A stretch of DNA of 64,000 nucleotides from Halanaerobium saccharolyticum subsp. saccharolyticum DSM 6643 (GCF_000350165.1 NZ_CAUI01000005.1:248001-312000), one strand, 5' to 3'. Counted from the stretch's first letter, positions 1 through 9,216 are shown. The notes: a model not told the origin generated them from the sequence alone. A program made the numbers and translations.

Positions 1-2
1 AG

Positions 3-1025
3 TTTGGCCGAGATGGAGCCATGCTCGGGATTATAACTGTAGGTCTTGTTTATGCGCTGATGTCATTAGTGATTCGACTGCTGGGCACAGAATTCTTCAG
101 AAAATTATTACCGCCAGTAGTAGTAGGACCAGTTATTATAACAATTGGACTTGGGCTTGCACCAACAGCTAAAGATATGGCTTCAGAACATTTATTAGTG
201 GCATTTGTTACTCTTGCAATTGCTGTTGGAGTCAGCGTCTTTGCTAAAGGAATTATCAAAGTAATTCCAATTTTACTCGGAATTATCGGTGGCTACACTT
301 TTGCTGCCTTTTTAGGACTTGTAGATTTCACCCCGGTGATGGAAGCCTCCTGGTTTTCTCTACCAAAATTTGCTTTACCAACAGTAAGTGGTAATTTAAG
401 AGCGATTTCACTTGTAGCTCCAATTGCCTTAGTAACAATGGTTGAGCACTTAGGTGATGTTGTTGCAATCAGTTCAACTGTAAAAAAAGACTTTATAGAA
501 GAGCCAGGTTTACATAGAACCCTACTTGGTGACGGAATTGCAACCTTAGTTGCTGGACTTTTCGGTGGACCTCCTAACACAACTTATGGTGAAAATGTAG
601 GGGTTTTAGCCTTAACCAAAGTATATAACCCAATGATTATTCAGCTGACAGCAGTAATAGTAATCTTAAGTTCTTTTATTCAAAAAGTTGGAGTTTTAAT
701 TCAGACTATCCCCACTGCAGTAATGGGCGGAATTGTTTTCTTACTCTTTGGTATGATAGCTTCAATCGGACTCAGAACTTTAGTTGAAAATGAAGTAGAT
801 CTTTCTAAAAATAGAAATTTAGTCATAGTTTCAGTAACTCTGGTAGTTGGAATTTCCAATCTGACTTTAAATTTTGCTGGACTTGAATTTGGTGGCATGG
901 GACTGGCAGCTATAGTTGGAATAATAATGAACTTAATCTTACCTGCAATGGAAAAAGAAGATAAACAAATAGAAAAAGAAGAAGAACTAAAAATAAAGTC
1001 AGAATTAAGGTATGAAGCAAACTAA
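3..1025 (+). CDS. uraA: Uracil permease, NCS2 family (5' end outside window)
   Basis: Proton-coupled uracil uptake protein of the inner membrane, supplying the pyrimidine salvage route. The reading frame is open to the left edge, so the first residues lie outside; about 340 residues are visible and the family is usually 400-430 long. The visible part is a series of hydrophobic helices. It has the two conserved glutamates of UraA-type carriers, one in MVEHLGDV and one in NTTYGENVGV, the substrate-site signature of the uracil/xanthine permease group. The C-terminus is charged and cytoplasmic. The gene is 23 bases upstream of pyrB and leads the visible pyr operon, which supports uracil over xanthine. 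An internal ATG at 21 exists but would remove the first helices, so it is unlikely to be the real start. Confidence 0.9.
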   Translation, partial: FGRDGAMLGIITVGLVYALMSLVIRLLGTEFFRKLLPPVVVGPVIITIGLGLAPTAKDMASEHLLVAFVTLAIAVGVSVFAKGIIKVIPILLGIIGGYTFAAFLGLVDFTPVMEASWFSLPKFALPTVSGNLRAISLVAPIALVTMVEHLGDVVAISSTVKKDFIEEPGLHRTLLGDGIATLVAGLFGGPPNTTYGENVGVLALTKVYNPMIIQLTAVIVILSSFIQKVGVLIQTIPTAVMGGIVFLLFGMIASIGLRTLVENEVDLSKNRNLVIVSVTLVVGISNLTLNFAGLEFGGMGLAAIVGIIMNLILPAMEKEDKQIEKEEELKIKSELRYEAN

Positions 1026-1048
1026 AAAACCAGGTAGGAGGTCAGTAA

Positions 1049-1990
1049 ATGAGTTTGAAAAGAAAAGATTTTTTAGGTCTTTATAATGCATCTAAAGAGG
1101 AAATTAATGAAATCCTGGATACTGCAGTAGCAATGAAGGATATTTTAACTAGAACAGTCAAAAAAGTTCCGACACTGCGTGGGAAAACAGTAATAAATTT
1201 ATTTTATGAGCCTTCAACAAGAACTAAGTTTTCTTTTAATCTAGCAGCAAAAAGACTGAGTGCAGATGTAATGAGTATTTCAAAATCTTCTAGCAGCATT
1301 GCTAAGGGAGAAAGCCTGCTTGATACAGCAAAAACAATGGAAGTTATGGGAGCTGATGTAGTAGTTATTAGACACAGTGCACCTGGAGCAGCTAAATTTT
1401 TGGCAAAAAACATTTCCGCAAGTGTGCTTAACGCAGGTGATGGTGCCCATGCTCACCCAACTCAGGCTCTTTTAGATATTTACAGTATTAAAGAAAGACT
1501 TGGGGAAATTGCTGGGCTTAAAGTTTTGATTGTAGGAGATATTGCTCACAGTCGAGTGGCTCGCTCAAATATCTGGGGTTTAAATAAATTAGGAGCTGAA
1601 GTTTCAGTTGCAGGCCCCCAGACTTTAATCCCCAGGGAAATAGAAAAAATGGGAGTTAAAGTTTATTCTGATTTGGATCAGGCTTTAGAAAATGTAGATG
1701 TTGTTAATATTTTAAGAATCCAAATGGAAAGACAGGAAAGTGGACTTTTTCCTTCAATTAGAGAATACAGAGAAATTTACGGAATGAATGCAGAACGCTT
1801 ACAGATGATAGGCGAAAAAGCAGTGATAATGCATCCAGGTCCAATGAACAGAGGTATAGAAATTGAAAGTTCAGTTGCAGATAGCTCACAGTCAGTAATT
1901 ACAGAACAGGTTAAAAATGGAGTGGCAATTAGAATGGCACTACTATACTTACTGGCCGGGAGGGAGATAGATAATGAAAAGCTTAATTAA
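1049..1990 (+). CDS. pyrB: Aspartate carbamoyltransferase catalytic subunit
   Basis: Joins carbamoyl phosphate and L-aspartate to give N-carbamoyl-aspartate, the committed step of UMP synthesis. The 313-residue protein has the normal length. The carbamoyl-phosphate motif STRT is at residues 56-59, the HPTQ motif at 136-139 and the aspartate-side HPGPMNRG motif at 262-269. An AGGAGG box lies just before the ATG. No regulatory pyrI gene follows, so the enzyme is probably the unregulated trimer found in Firmicutes. Its end overlaps the start of pyrC by 17 bases, indicating translational coupling. Confidence 0.96.
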   Translation: MSLKRKDFLGLYNASKEEINEILDTAVAMKDILTRTVKKVPTLRGKTVINLFYEPSTRTKFSFNLAAKRLSADVMSISKSSSSIAKGESLLDTAKTMEVMGADVVVIRHSAPGAAKFLAKNISASVLNAGDGAHAHPTQALLDIYSIKERLGEIAGLKVLIVGDIAHSRVARSNIWGLNKLGAEVSVAGPQTLIPREIEKMGVKVYSDLDQALENVDVVNILRIQMERQESGLFPSIREYREIYGMNAERLQMIGEKAVIMHPGPMNRGIEIESSVADSSQSVITEQVKNGVAIRMALLYLLAGREIDNEKLN

Positions 1991-3272
1991 AAATGGTAGA
2001 GTTTATGATTCTAAAAATGGACTTGATGGAAAATATGATATTTTAATTGAAGCTGATAAAATCATTAAAATAAAAAAAGAAATTGAAAATAAAGATTATC
2101 AAGTTATAGATGCTGAAGGTGAAATTATTATTCCTGCCTTAATTGATATGCATACTCATCTTAGAGAGCCCGGCTATGAAGAAAAAGAAACTGTTAAAAC
2201 AGGATCTGAAGCTGCGGCTGCTGGTGGTTTTTCTGCAGTAGCAGCAATGCCCAATACAAATCCAATTGCTGATAATCCTGCAGTAGTTGAACACTTAAAA
2301 CATAAAGCTGAAAAGGCAGTTGTTCGGGTTTATCCGATTGGAAGCATTACTCAAGCAAGTAAGGGAGAAGTCTTATCAGAAATTGGGACGCTGGCTAAAA
2401 ATGGAGTTAAAGCCTTATCTGATGATGGAAACCCGGTAATGAATTCTGAAATTATGAGGAGGGCAATGGAATATGCATCAGCCTTTAATTTACCGATAAT
2501 CGACCACTGTGAAGATAAAAATCTTTCTCAGGATGGAGTAATGCACGAAGGATATTATTCAACAATTTTTGGGCTTAAAGGGATTCCGGCAGCGGCTGAA
2601 GAAATAATGGTAGCAAGAGATATAGTTTTAGCAGAAATGACAGGAATTCATCTCCATATTGCTCACCTTAGTACTGAAGGTAGTCTAAATCTAGTAAAAG
2701 AAGCAAAAGCTAGAGGAGTAAATATTACTTTCGAAGTAACCCCTCATCACTTATTGTTAACTGATCAAATAGTTGGAGATTATAATCCTGATACCAAAGT
2801 TCATCCTCCCCTTCGTTCCCAAAGAGATAAAGATGTTTTAGTAAAAGCACTTCAAGCCGGTGAAATAGATGTACTGGCAACAGATCATGCTCCTCATACT
2901 TTTGAAGATAAACTGGGAGAATTTGATTATGCCGCTTTTGGGATTTCTGGTTTAGAAACTGCACTTGCACTTATATATAATAATTTTATTAAAAAAGGAA
3001 TAATTGATTGGAATGATTTACTTAGAATGTATTATTATAAGCCAGGAGAAATAATGGATATTGAATCAGAAGGATTAAAAGAAGGAGCAAGAGCAGATAT
3101 TCTTATTTTTAATCCTGAACGGGAATGGAAGGTAGACAAAAATAAATTTAAATCAAAAGGAAAAAACACTCCTTTTAATGGAAAAGAATTATGTGGTAAA
3201 AATGAAATGACTTTTGTAGGAGCTAAATTAGTTTATGATGACCGAGGAGGCAAAAATGAAATACTTTATTGA
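1974..3272 (+). CDS. pyrC: Dihydroorotase, class I
   Basis: Zinc amidohydrolase that cyclises carbamoyl-aspartate to dihydroorotate. The 432-residue length fits the Firmicutes class I enzyme. The first metal-binding pair is in DMHTHLREPG (His60, His62). Further ligand motifs follow in order: IIDHCED, HIAHLST and ATDHAPH, the last with the catalytic aspartate. The substrate-binding MPNTNP motif follows the first pair. The start codon sits inside the end of pyrB, with GGGAGGGAG as ribosome binding site. No carA or carB is next to it, so carbamoyl phosphate synthetase must be encoded elsewhere. Confidence 0.95.
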   Translation: MKSLIKNGRVYDSKNGLDGKYDILIEADKIIKIKKEIENKDYQVIDAEGEIIIPALIDMHTHLREPGYEEKETVKTGSEAAAAGGFSAVAAMPNTNPIADNPAVVEHLKHKAEKAVVRVYPIGSITQASKGEVLSEIGTLAKNGVKALSDDGNPVMNSEIMRRAMEYASAFNLPIIDHCEDKNLSQDGVMHEGYYSTIFGLKGIPAAAEEIMVARDIVLAEMTGIHLHIAHLSTEGSLNLVKEAKARGVNITFEVTPHHLLLTDQIVGDYNPDTKVHPPLRSQRDKDVLVKALQAGEIDVLATDHAPHTFEDKLGEFDYAAFGISGLETALALIYNNFIKKGIIDWNDLLRMYYYKPGEIMDIESEGLKEGARADILIFNPEREWKVDKNKFKSKGKNTPFNGKELCGKNEMTFVGAKLVYDDRGGKNEILY

Positions 3273-4164
3273 TCAGCTACAGCAGAAAATTGAGGAAAAA
3301 AATTCTAGAATCTGTGTAGGTTTAGACCCACATCTTGAGCTTTTGCCAGAAAATGTTTTGGCACCTGAGCTTTTAAATGATCTGGAATCAAACCAAAAAG
3401 AAATTGCAGCTTCAGTTTTGAAATTTAATCAGAATTTAATTGATGCAATTTCTGATATGACAGCAGTTGTAAAGCCACAGATGGCATTTTACGAAAAGCT
3501 TGGTGTTCCAGGAATGGATTGTCTCTGGCAGACAATGTCATATGCTAAAAGTAAGAAGCTGCTTATTTTATTAGATGGAAAGAGGAACGATATTGGTTCA
3601 ACTGCTAAAGCATATGCTGAATCTTATTTAGAACAGAAAAATATTGCAGCAGACTCGATTACAATTAACCCTTATTTAGGAAAAGATGGTGTATTACCCT
3701 TTTTAGAAAATAAAGAGAAAGGGGCATTTGCCTTACTTAGAACCTCAAATCCATCTGCAGTTGATCTGCAGGATCTAAAATTAGATGATGGTCGGAAAGT
3801 TTATCAAGCAGTTGGAGCTTTTCTTCAGGAAGTAGGTAGTAATTACATTGGTGAATGTGGATATTCAAATTTGGCAGCGGTAGTTGGAGCAACTTATCCA
3901 AAAGAATTAAAAGAAATCAGAGCCCAGCTTAAATCAGTGTTTTTCTTGATTCCTGGTTTTGGAGCTCAGGGTGGAGGAGCAGCAGATATAAAAGCTGGTT
4001 TTGATAAGAATGGTAGAGGAGCAGTTGTTAATTCATCGCGAGGGATTAATTTCGCCTATAGAAAAGAAGAATATAATAACTTTGGGGCAGAAAACTATGC
4101 CAAAGCAGCAAGAGCTGCAGCAGAAAAAATGAAAAATGAAATCAATGATGTTTTAAATCAGTAA
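3256..4164 (+). CDS. pyrF: Orotidine 5'-phosphate decarboxylase, type 2
   Basis: Decarboxylates OMP to UMP, the last step of the pathway. The 302-residue length and the motif LDGKRNDIGSTAKAYAE around catalytic Lys109 mark the longer type 2 family, not the ~240-residue type of Bacillus. CVGLDPH near the N-terminus is the usual first substrate motif. I chose ATG 3256 because an AGGAGG box lies 6 bases before it; a longer frame opens at 3235 without a good ribosome binding site. The chosen start still overlaps pyrC by 17 bases. Confidence 0.94.
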   Translation: MKYFIDQLQQKIEEKNSRICVGLDPHLELLPENVLAPELLNDLESNQKEIAASVLKFNQNLIDAISDMTAVVKPQMAFYEKLGVPGMDCLWQTMSYAKSKKLLILLDGKRNDIGSTAKAYAESYLEQKNIAADSITINPYLGKDGVLPFLENKEKGAFALLRTSNPSAVDLQDLKLDDGRKVYQAVGAFLQEVGSNYIGECGYSNLAAVVGATYPKELKEIRAQLKSVFFLIPGFGAQGGGAADIKAGFDKNGRGAVVNSSRGINFAYRKEEYNNFGAENYAKAARAAAEKMKNEINDVLNQ

Positions 4165-4246
4165 ATAAATTGACCGGAACTCGACGCAAAATAATCTTCT
4201 TGAAGTGGTTAATAATATAATATTTAAAGATAAAAAGGAGAATTTT

Positions 4247-5026
4247 ATGTTTAAAATAATTAAGAATAAAAAAGTGGGACCTAATATTTTTCATTTAGTT
4301 TTAAATTATGCTCAACTTCCTGAGAGTCCAGAGCCTGGACAATTTTTTAATATCAAGGTAAGTCATAGAGGTAGTGATGATCCACTTTTAAGAAGGCCAT
4401 TTAGTATTTTTGATTTTAATGCTGCTGATAAAGAAATTGAATTTGTTTATAAAGTAGTTGGAAAAGGAACAAAAATACTGTCTGAATTTGAAACTGGAAC
4501 AGAACTTGATATCTTAGGCCCACTTGGAAACCCATTTTCATTAAATGAAAATGGAGAAGATATCCATCTTATTGGTGGAGGAATGGGAATTGCACCACTT
4601 TTTTATCTGGCTAAAAAATTAAAAAAAAGAAATAAAAAAATAAATATATATATTGGTGCGGCTAATAAAGCAGAATTGAATTTTTTTGAAAATAAATTTA
4701 ATGAATTAAAGGCAAATTTATATCTTGCTTCAATGGAAGAAAAATTAACAATAAAAGGAACTGCTCTCGATTTATGGCTGGATAAATTACAGCATAATCC
4801 TGATTTTATCTACAGCTGTGGTCCGGAAAAAATGCTGACTGCAGTTGAAAAAAAAGCGCTAAAGAAAAATATTGTGGGTGAAATTTCCATAGAAAAAAGA
4901 ATGGGTTGTGGAATCGGAGTTTGTTTATCATGTAGTTGTGAAACAACTGATAAAAATCAAAAAAATAAACGGGCATGTGTAGAAGGACCAGTATTTGAAA
5001 TCGGGGAGGTGGTTCTAGGTGGATAA
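4247..5026 (+). CDS. pyrK: Dihydroorotate dehydrogenase electron transfer subunit
   Basis: FAD and [2Fe-2S] subunit that passes electrons between PyrD and NAD. The 259-residue protein has a ferredoxin-reductase-like FAD domain with RRPFSI at 49-54, an NAD-binding GGGMGIAP motif at 110-117, and a C-terminal iron-sulfur site with Cys221, Cys226, Cys229 and Cys244. ATG 4247 is preferred because AAAGGAG lies just upstream; a frame from 4205 has none. An 82-base spacer separates it from pyrF, the largest gap so far in the operon. It overlaps pyrD by 8 bases, fitting the PyrK-PyrD complex. Confidence 0.95.
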   Translation: MFKIIKNKKVGPNIFHLVLNYAQLPESPEPGQFFNIKVSHRGSDDPLLRRPFSIFDFNAADKEIEFVYKVVGKGTKILSEFETGTELDILGPLGNPFSLNENGEDIHLIGGGMGIAPLFYLAKKLKKRNKKINIYIGAANKAELNFFENKFNELKANLYLASMEEKLTIKGTALDLWLDKLQHNPDFIYSCGPEKMLTAVEKKALKKNIVGEISIEKRMGCGIGVCLSCSCETTDKNQKNKRACVEGPVFEIGEVVLGG

Positions 5027-5999
5027 AATGGCAAATAATAAAATAACAATAACAAAAATTAATTTAGAAAAAAAAGATTTAAACTTAAGGATGACAATGA
5101 AGTCAAAAAATAATGAAGACTTAAAACTAAAAAACCCTTTAGTGACTGCTTCCGGAACCTGTGGTAATGGTAAAGAATTGGCTAATTTTTTTGATATAAA
5201 TCAACTTGGAGCATTTACCACAAAAGGAATAACAGTAAAGGCACAAAACGGTAATGAAACCCCCAGAATTGCAGAAACATCTGCTGGGATAATAAATTCG
5301 ATAGGCTTAGAAAATCCAGGTGTAGATAATTTTATATCTGATATACTTCCGGAAACTAAAACTTATACACTTCCTATTTTAGCAAACATTTCTGGCTATT
5401 CTCAGCAGGACTTTATCATTTTAGCAGAAAAGCTCGAAGGCAGATCGGAACTTGCCGGAATTGAAGTCAATTTATCCTGTCCTAACATTAAAGGTGGAGG
5501 AATGATCTTTGGTACAGACCCAGAAAAAGTTTATGAAATCACAAAAAAAGTTAGAGAAATATATTCGGGCTACATAATAGTTAAATTGACTCCTAATATT
5601 ACTGATATAACAGAGACTGCTCTGGCCGCGGAAGAGGCAGGCGCAGATTCAGTGGCAATGATTAACACTTTATCAGCTATGAAAATTGATATTGACCAGC
5701 AAAAGCCGATGCTTGCAAACACTTATGGAGGTTTATCAGGGCCAGCAGTGCGACCGGTAGCAGTAAAAATGGTTTATCAGTGCTATAAGAAGCTGAATAT
5801 CCCAATTTTAGGTTTGGGGGGAGTCCGCAGCGGCAGTGATGTGATTGAATTTATACTTGCTGGAGCAACTGCAGTTGGGATTGGAACGATCAATATGATT
5901 GATCCTAAAGCAGGGCTAAGAATAATTGCTGAGATCAAAGAATATATGTTGAGACATCAGATTAAAGATTTAAATTCAATTATTGGAGCAGCTCATTAG
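5019..5999 (+). CDS. pyrD: Dihydroorotate dehydrogenase catalytic subunit, class 1B
   Basis: FMN enzyme oxidising dihydroorotate to orotate in the cytosol with PyrK, using NAD as acceptor. The 326-residue protein has the catalytic cysteine of class 1 in NLSCPN (Cys154) and FMN-binding GGV and VGIGT segments near the C-terminus. The start is GTG at 5019 after GGGGAGG, or ATG 5028. The first 25-30 residues are charged and extend beyond the usual N-terminus, so a later start cannot be excluded. An NAD-linked enzyme suits an anaerobe better than a quinone-linked one. Confidence 0.95.
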   Translation: MDKMANNKITITKINLEKKDLNLRMTMKSKNNEDLKLKNPLVTASGTCGNGKELANFFDINQLGAFTTKGITVKAQNGNETPRIAETSAGIINSIGLENPGVDNFISDILPETKTYTLPILANISGYSQQDFIILAEKLEGRSELAGIEVNLSCPNIKGGGMIFGTDPEKVYEITKKVREIYSGYIIVKLTPNITDITETALAAEEAGADSVAMINTLSAMKIDIDQQKPMLANTYGGLSGPAVRPVAVKMVYQCYKKLNIPILGLGGVRSGSDVIEFILAGATAVGIGTINMIDPKAGLRIIAEIKEYMLRHQIKDLNSIIGAAH

Positions 6000-6085
6000 C
6001 TTTTAAAAAAACTTATGTTTTAAGAAATTATATTAATCTAATAAATTTAAATTATTTTTAAAATTAAAAAACAGGAGTGAATTAA

Positions 6086-6658
6086 ATGAATAAAAAAGAG
6101 ATAAGAGAACTTTTAGTAGAAACTAATGTAATACAGGAAGGTCACTTTGTTTTAAGTTCAGGCCGCCATGCAGATATTTATATGCAGTGTGCCAAGGTTC
6201 TACAGCATCCCAAACATGCTTCAACTCTAGCAGTTGAGATTGCAAAAAAGTGGGAAGATCAGGAAATAGATGTAGTAATAGGACCAGCTCTAGGTGGAGT
6301 AGTATTATCTTATGCAGTTGCTGAAGAATTAGGTGTTCGTTCAATTTTCAGTGAACGCAAAAATGGTGAAATGAAAATCCGAAGAGGTTTTGAGTTGAAG
6401 CCGGGAGAAAAAGTATTAGTTGTTGAGGATGTTGTAACAACGGGTGGTTCTGTTAAAGAAGTACTAGCAGTTTTAGAAGAACTTGATGTAGAAATAGTAG
6501 GATTAAGTTCAATAGTTGACCGCAGTAATGGTAAAGTTGAATTCAATTATGATTTCAAAGCACTGCTGCCGGTAGATATTAAGTCTTATAAGGCAGGTAA
6601 ATGTAAATTATGTAAAGAAGGAGTAGAAATTACCCGTCCCGGTAGTAAAGAAAAGTAA
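6086..6658 (+). CDS. pyrE: Orotate phosphoribosyltransferase
   Basis: Transfers the phosphoribosyl group of PRPP to orotate, giving OMP. The 190-residue protein contains the PRPP-binding loop in LVVEDVVTTGGS (about residues 111-122) and the flexible-loop region around RKNGEMKIRRGF. A short C-terminal tail has a CKLC pair, which I recall from thermophile and clostridial OPRTases and is not needed for catalysis. It has its own AGGAG site and follows pyrD after an 86-base AT-rich gap with no obvious terminator, so it is probably the last gene of the same operon. Confidence 0.95.
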   Translation: MNKKEIRELLVETNVIQEGHFVLSSGRHADIYMQCAKVLQHPKHASTLAVEIAKKWEDQEIDVVIGPALGGVVLSYAVAEELGVRSIFSERKNGEMKIRRGFELKPGEKVLVVEDVVTTGGSVKEVLAVLEELDVEIVGLSSIVDRSNGKVEFNYDFKALLPVDIKSYKAGKCKLCKEGVEITRPGSKEK

Positions 6659-6671
6659 ATTTTAATTTCAT

Positions 6672-6700
6672 TTGCATTTTAATTCATAAATCTTTATAAT
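6672..6700 (+). promoter_or_regulatory. Promoter for the glyoxalase-like gene
   Basis: TTGCAT at 6672-6677 and TATAAT at 6695-6700 are separated by exactly 17 bases, 46 bases before the ATG of the next gene. This suggests the glyoxalase gene is transcribed separately from the pyr operon. Confidence 0.55.
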
Positions 6701-6745
6701 TATAATCAGAATTAAAATAATAATATAAAGGAGTAGTGATTATAC

Positions 6746-7129
6746 ATGCAAAATTATGATTTTGTTCACTCTTGTATTCGAGTGATGGATTTAGAAAAAT
6801 CAATCGATTTTTATCAAGATGCATTAAATTTAAAGGAAAGCAGACGTAAAGATTTTCCTGAAGCTGAATTCACTCTGGTTTATTTAACCGATCAAAATGA
6901 AGATTTTGAGTTGGAGCTAACTTATAACTATGATCGAGAGGAACCATATACAATTGGTAATGGTTACAGCCATATTGCAGTTAAAGTAGATGATTTAGAA
7001 AAATCTTATCAGCGTCACAAAGAAGCTGGTTACAAGGTCGGAGATTTAAAAAGTTTAAGTGAAAATTCTTCTGGGTATTATTTCATTACAGATCCAGACG
7101 GTTATCGAACCGAAGTTATAGCAAGATAA
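6746..7129 (+). CDS. Glyoxalase I-like VOC metalloprotein
   Basis: Member of the vicinal-oxygen-chelate superfamily, 127 residues in two beta-alpha-beta-beta-beta modules. The four metal ligands line up with those of bacterial glyoxalase I: His8, Glu57, His76 and Glu123, the last in YRTEV. Glyoxalase I isomerises the hemithioacetal of methylglyoxal and a thiol. The methylglyoxal synthase domain encoded at about 23.4 kb gives a possible source of substrate. Many anaerobic Firmicutes lack glutathione, so the true thiol is unknown. The gene has its own promoter and a strong terminator. Confidence 0.8.
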   Translation: MQNYDFVHSCIRVMDLEKSIDFYQDALNLKESRRKDFPEAEFTLVYLTDQNEDFELELTYNYDREEPYTIGNGYSHIAVKVDDLEKSYQRHKEAGYKVGDLKSLSENSSGYYFITDPDGYRTEVIAR

Positions 7130-7186
7130 AAGGGTACCGGTCACTTGTAAAAAATTGGAATTATAAACCAAAATAATAATCCTCAG

Positions 7187-7230
7187 AAAGCTCAACTTCT
7201 GGCGCAGAGCCAATAGTTGAGCTTTTGTAT
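7187..7230 (+). terminator. Rho-independent terminator
   Basis: An 11-bp stem (7187-7197 with 7215-7225) continues, after a 2-nt internal loop, into a 4-bp stem TGGC/GCCA (7200-7203 with 7209-7212). A run of T follows. It ends the glyoxalase transcript. Confidence 0.8.
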
Positions 7231-7309
7231 TTTAAGCCAAAAATTAAAGTTTACTTCTATTTGGTCTAAAAGAAATTTTACATATATTTAATAATCTATT
7301 AATACTGTC

Positions 7310-7336
7310 TTGACATATACCATTTATAATAATAAT
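7310..7336 (+). promoter_or_regulatory. Possible promoter of the PHP hydrolase gene
   Basis: A perfect TTGACA at 7310-7315 is followed 15 bases later by AATAAT. A closer TATAAT at 7325 is only 9 bases away, so the -10 assignment is uncertain. Confidence 0.35.
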
Positions 7337-7359
7337 TAAATAAGAAAGGGAGTGTTAAA

Positions 7360-8118
7360 ATGGAAAAAATAGAAATAGAAACAGACTTGCACACACATAC
7401 TGTTGCAAGTAGTCATGGCTATTCTACAATTGATGAAATGGCAAGAGGAGCGTTCAAAAAAGGTATAAAATTAATTGTATTGACAGATCATGGGCCCAAA
7501 ATGCTTGGTGGATCAGATATTTATTATTTTAGCAATTTATCTATTGTACCTGATATGTTGCATGGTGTTAGAATTATTAAAGGTGTAGAGGCTAATATAC
7601 TGGATGGTGGGAAATTAGATCTGTCAGATGAAATACTTAATTGTTTAGATTTTGTGGCAGCTGGTATTCACAGTTTGACTGGACATAATTTAAAAAATAA
7701 AGAGGATTATACAAATGCTATCATTAAAGTCATGGAAAATCCATATCTTGATATGATTACTCATCCTATACAAAAAAAATATCCAATTGATTTAGAAAAA
7801 GTTGCTAAAGCTGCAGCCGAAAATAATGTTATTTTAGAGTTGAATTCTAGTTCTTATAATCCTAAAAAAGGTTATATAAGGGGAATTAAAAAAGATTCAA
7901 TAAAACTATTAGAATTATCAAATCAGTATAAATTTAAGCTTGCTATTAATAGTGATGCTCATTTTTATAGTGAAATTGGAGATTTTTCTAACTTAGATTT
8001 TATTTTTAATAATAATAATTTTAATAGAGAACTTATAGTCAATCGCAGTATAGATAGTATAACAAGCTATCTAAAAGGAAGAAATAAAGAGATTTCTAGA
8101 CTGAAAAAAATTATTTAA
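7360..8118 (+). CDS. PHP-domain phosphatase/hydrolase, YcdX-like
   Basis: A 252-residue PHP-family metal-dependent phosphoesterase. The metal ligands appear in the usual order: His11 and His13 in DLHTHT, His19, His44 in LTDHGP, Glu77 in KGVEAN, His104 in AGIHS, a histidine in MITHP, and the Asp-x-His pair in NSDAHF. This pattern matches the trinuclear-metal YcdX group, which includes histidinol-phosphatase relatives of unclear substrate. No his genes are nearby, so I do not assign histidinol phosphatase. It is monocistronic: its own promoter candidate lies upstream and a terminator follows. Confidence 0.82.
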   Translation: MEKIEIETDLHTHTVASSHGYSTIDEMARGAFKKGIKLIVLTDHGPKMLGGSDIYYFSNLSIVPDMLHGVRIIKGVEANILDGGKLDLSDEILNCLDFVAAGIHSLTGHNLKNKEDYTNAIIKVMENPYLDMITHPIQKKYPIDLEKVAKAAAENNVILELNSSSYNPKKGYIRGIKKDSIKLLELSNQYKFKLAINSDAHFYSEIGDFSNLDFIFNNNNFNRELIVNRSIDSITSYLKGRNKEISRLKKII

Positions 8119-8228
8119 TATTTATAGTTTGTTATCTATAATCTAGATAATAATATACAGTAATTTTTAAAATATTGATTATATTGATAATTTATTAAAA
8201 TATAATAATAAAATATCTTAGGACTCCC

Positions 8229-8252
8229 GGTACCTATTAGGTACCTTTTTTT
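8229..8252 (+). terminator. Rho-independent terminator
   Basis: GGTACC at 8229-8234 and 8240-8245 flank a TATTA loop and are followed by seven T. It lies 110 bases after the PHP gene. The stretch between is AT-rich with no recognisable gene. Confidence 0.7.
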
Positions 8253-8348
8253 GTTTCAAGGCAGGTAAAGGTACCAATTACCTTGAATAATATTAAATAG
8301 AGAGAGATTTTGCTTTAACTAAAAACAAAAATTGAAAGGAAGATTTAT

Positions 8349-9119
8349 TTGTCAAAAAAGAATTCATATTTAGCCTTATTTTTTAAATCAATTCCGGTTG
8401 GACTTGCAAATACTCTGCCCGGGGTGAGCGGAGGTACACTGGCTCTGGTTTTAAATATTTATGAAACTTTAATTAATGCTATTAAGGAAATTAAAATTAA
8501 AAAGTTAACTGTAATCGGTCTGGGAGCTGTTGCTGGGGTTTTATTTGGTTCAGCGGTAATAACTGATCTTTATCAAAATCAGCCGCTGATTGTAAATTAT
8601 TTTCTTTTTGGTCTGGTAATTACTTCAGCTCATTCTACATATAAAAAAATTGGTAATTTAAGTTTTTTAAAACTTCTTGTTATGTTATTAGCCTTTGCTT
8701 TCGCCCTCTTTTTTGCCAGAGAAATCCAGTTTGGATTTATGAATGCAGAAGGTTTAATGCTCTTTTTTATTGCCGGTTTTTTTGGTAGTGTGGCAATGAT
8801 TTTGCCTGGAATTAGTGGAGGAACTCTTTTAATTTTAATGGGCGTTTATCATCCGGTTTTAAATGCAATCAATAATCTGGATCTTTTAATTTTAATTGTT
8901 TTTGGGGCTGGAGTAGCAGCTGGTTTATTAGTTTTTGCCTGGCTTTTTTCCTATCTGCTTCAGAAACATCAAAAAGAAATAATGGTTATTTTAACCGGTC
9001 TAATTCTCGGTTCTTCTGCAGCTGTTTTTCCAGCTCGCTTTAATATTGGAGGACTGGCAGCCTTTGCAGGTGGTGCTGTGATAATTATTATTCTAGAAAT
9101 TATTGGCCAGAATACTTAA
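8349..9119 (+). CDS. DUF368 membrane protein, undecaprenyl-phosphate translocase (PopT-like)
   Basis: A 256-residue polytopic membrane protein of the DUF368 family. Members have been shown to recycle undecaprenyl phosphate across the cytoplasmic membrane, a lipid carrier needed for wall and envelope glycans. The family signature occurs twice: LPGVSGGT with NIYETLINAI near residues 20-40, and LPGISGGT with GVYHPVLNAI near residues 152-175, showing an internal duplication. The start is TTG at 8349, with AAGGAAG 6-12 bases upstream; there is no ATG nearby. It stands alone, with about 100 bases to the next gene. Confidence 0.85.
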   Translation: MSKKNSYLALFFKSIPVGLANTLPGVSGGTLALVLNIYETLINAIKEIKIKKLTVIGLGAVAGVLFGSAVITDLYQNQPLIVNYFLFGLVITSAHSTYKKIGNLSFLKLLVMLLAFAFALFFAREIQFGFMNAEGLMLFFIAGFFGSVAMILPGISGGTLLILMGVYHPVLNAINNLDLLILIVFGAGVAAGLLVFAWLFSYLLQKHQKEIMVILTGLILGSSAAVFPARFNIGGLAAFAGGAVIIIILEIIGQNT

Positions 9120-9216
9120 ACTTTAGGGCTTGCTTTATATATATTTTTGTCATTTGGCTAAGAACTTAAATAAATATTGAAGCTAAATTAAAATCCAAAT
9201 TGAAAAATAATTAAGG

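Noticed and set aside
3235-3255. Upstream start for pyrF
   Set aside because: It would add seven residues and overlap pyrC more, without a ribosome binding site. AGGAGG points to ATG 3256.
7360-8118. Histidinol phosphatase assignment for the PHP protein
   Set aside because: The ligand pattern is of the YcdX type and no histidine biosynthesis genes are near.
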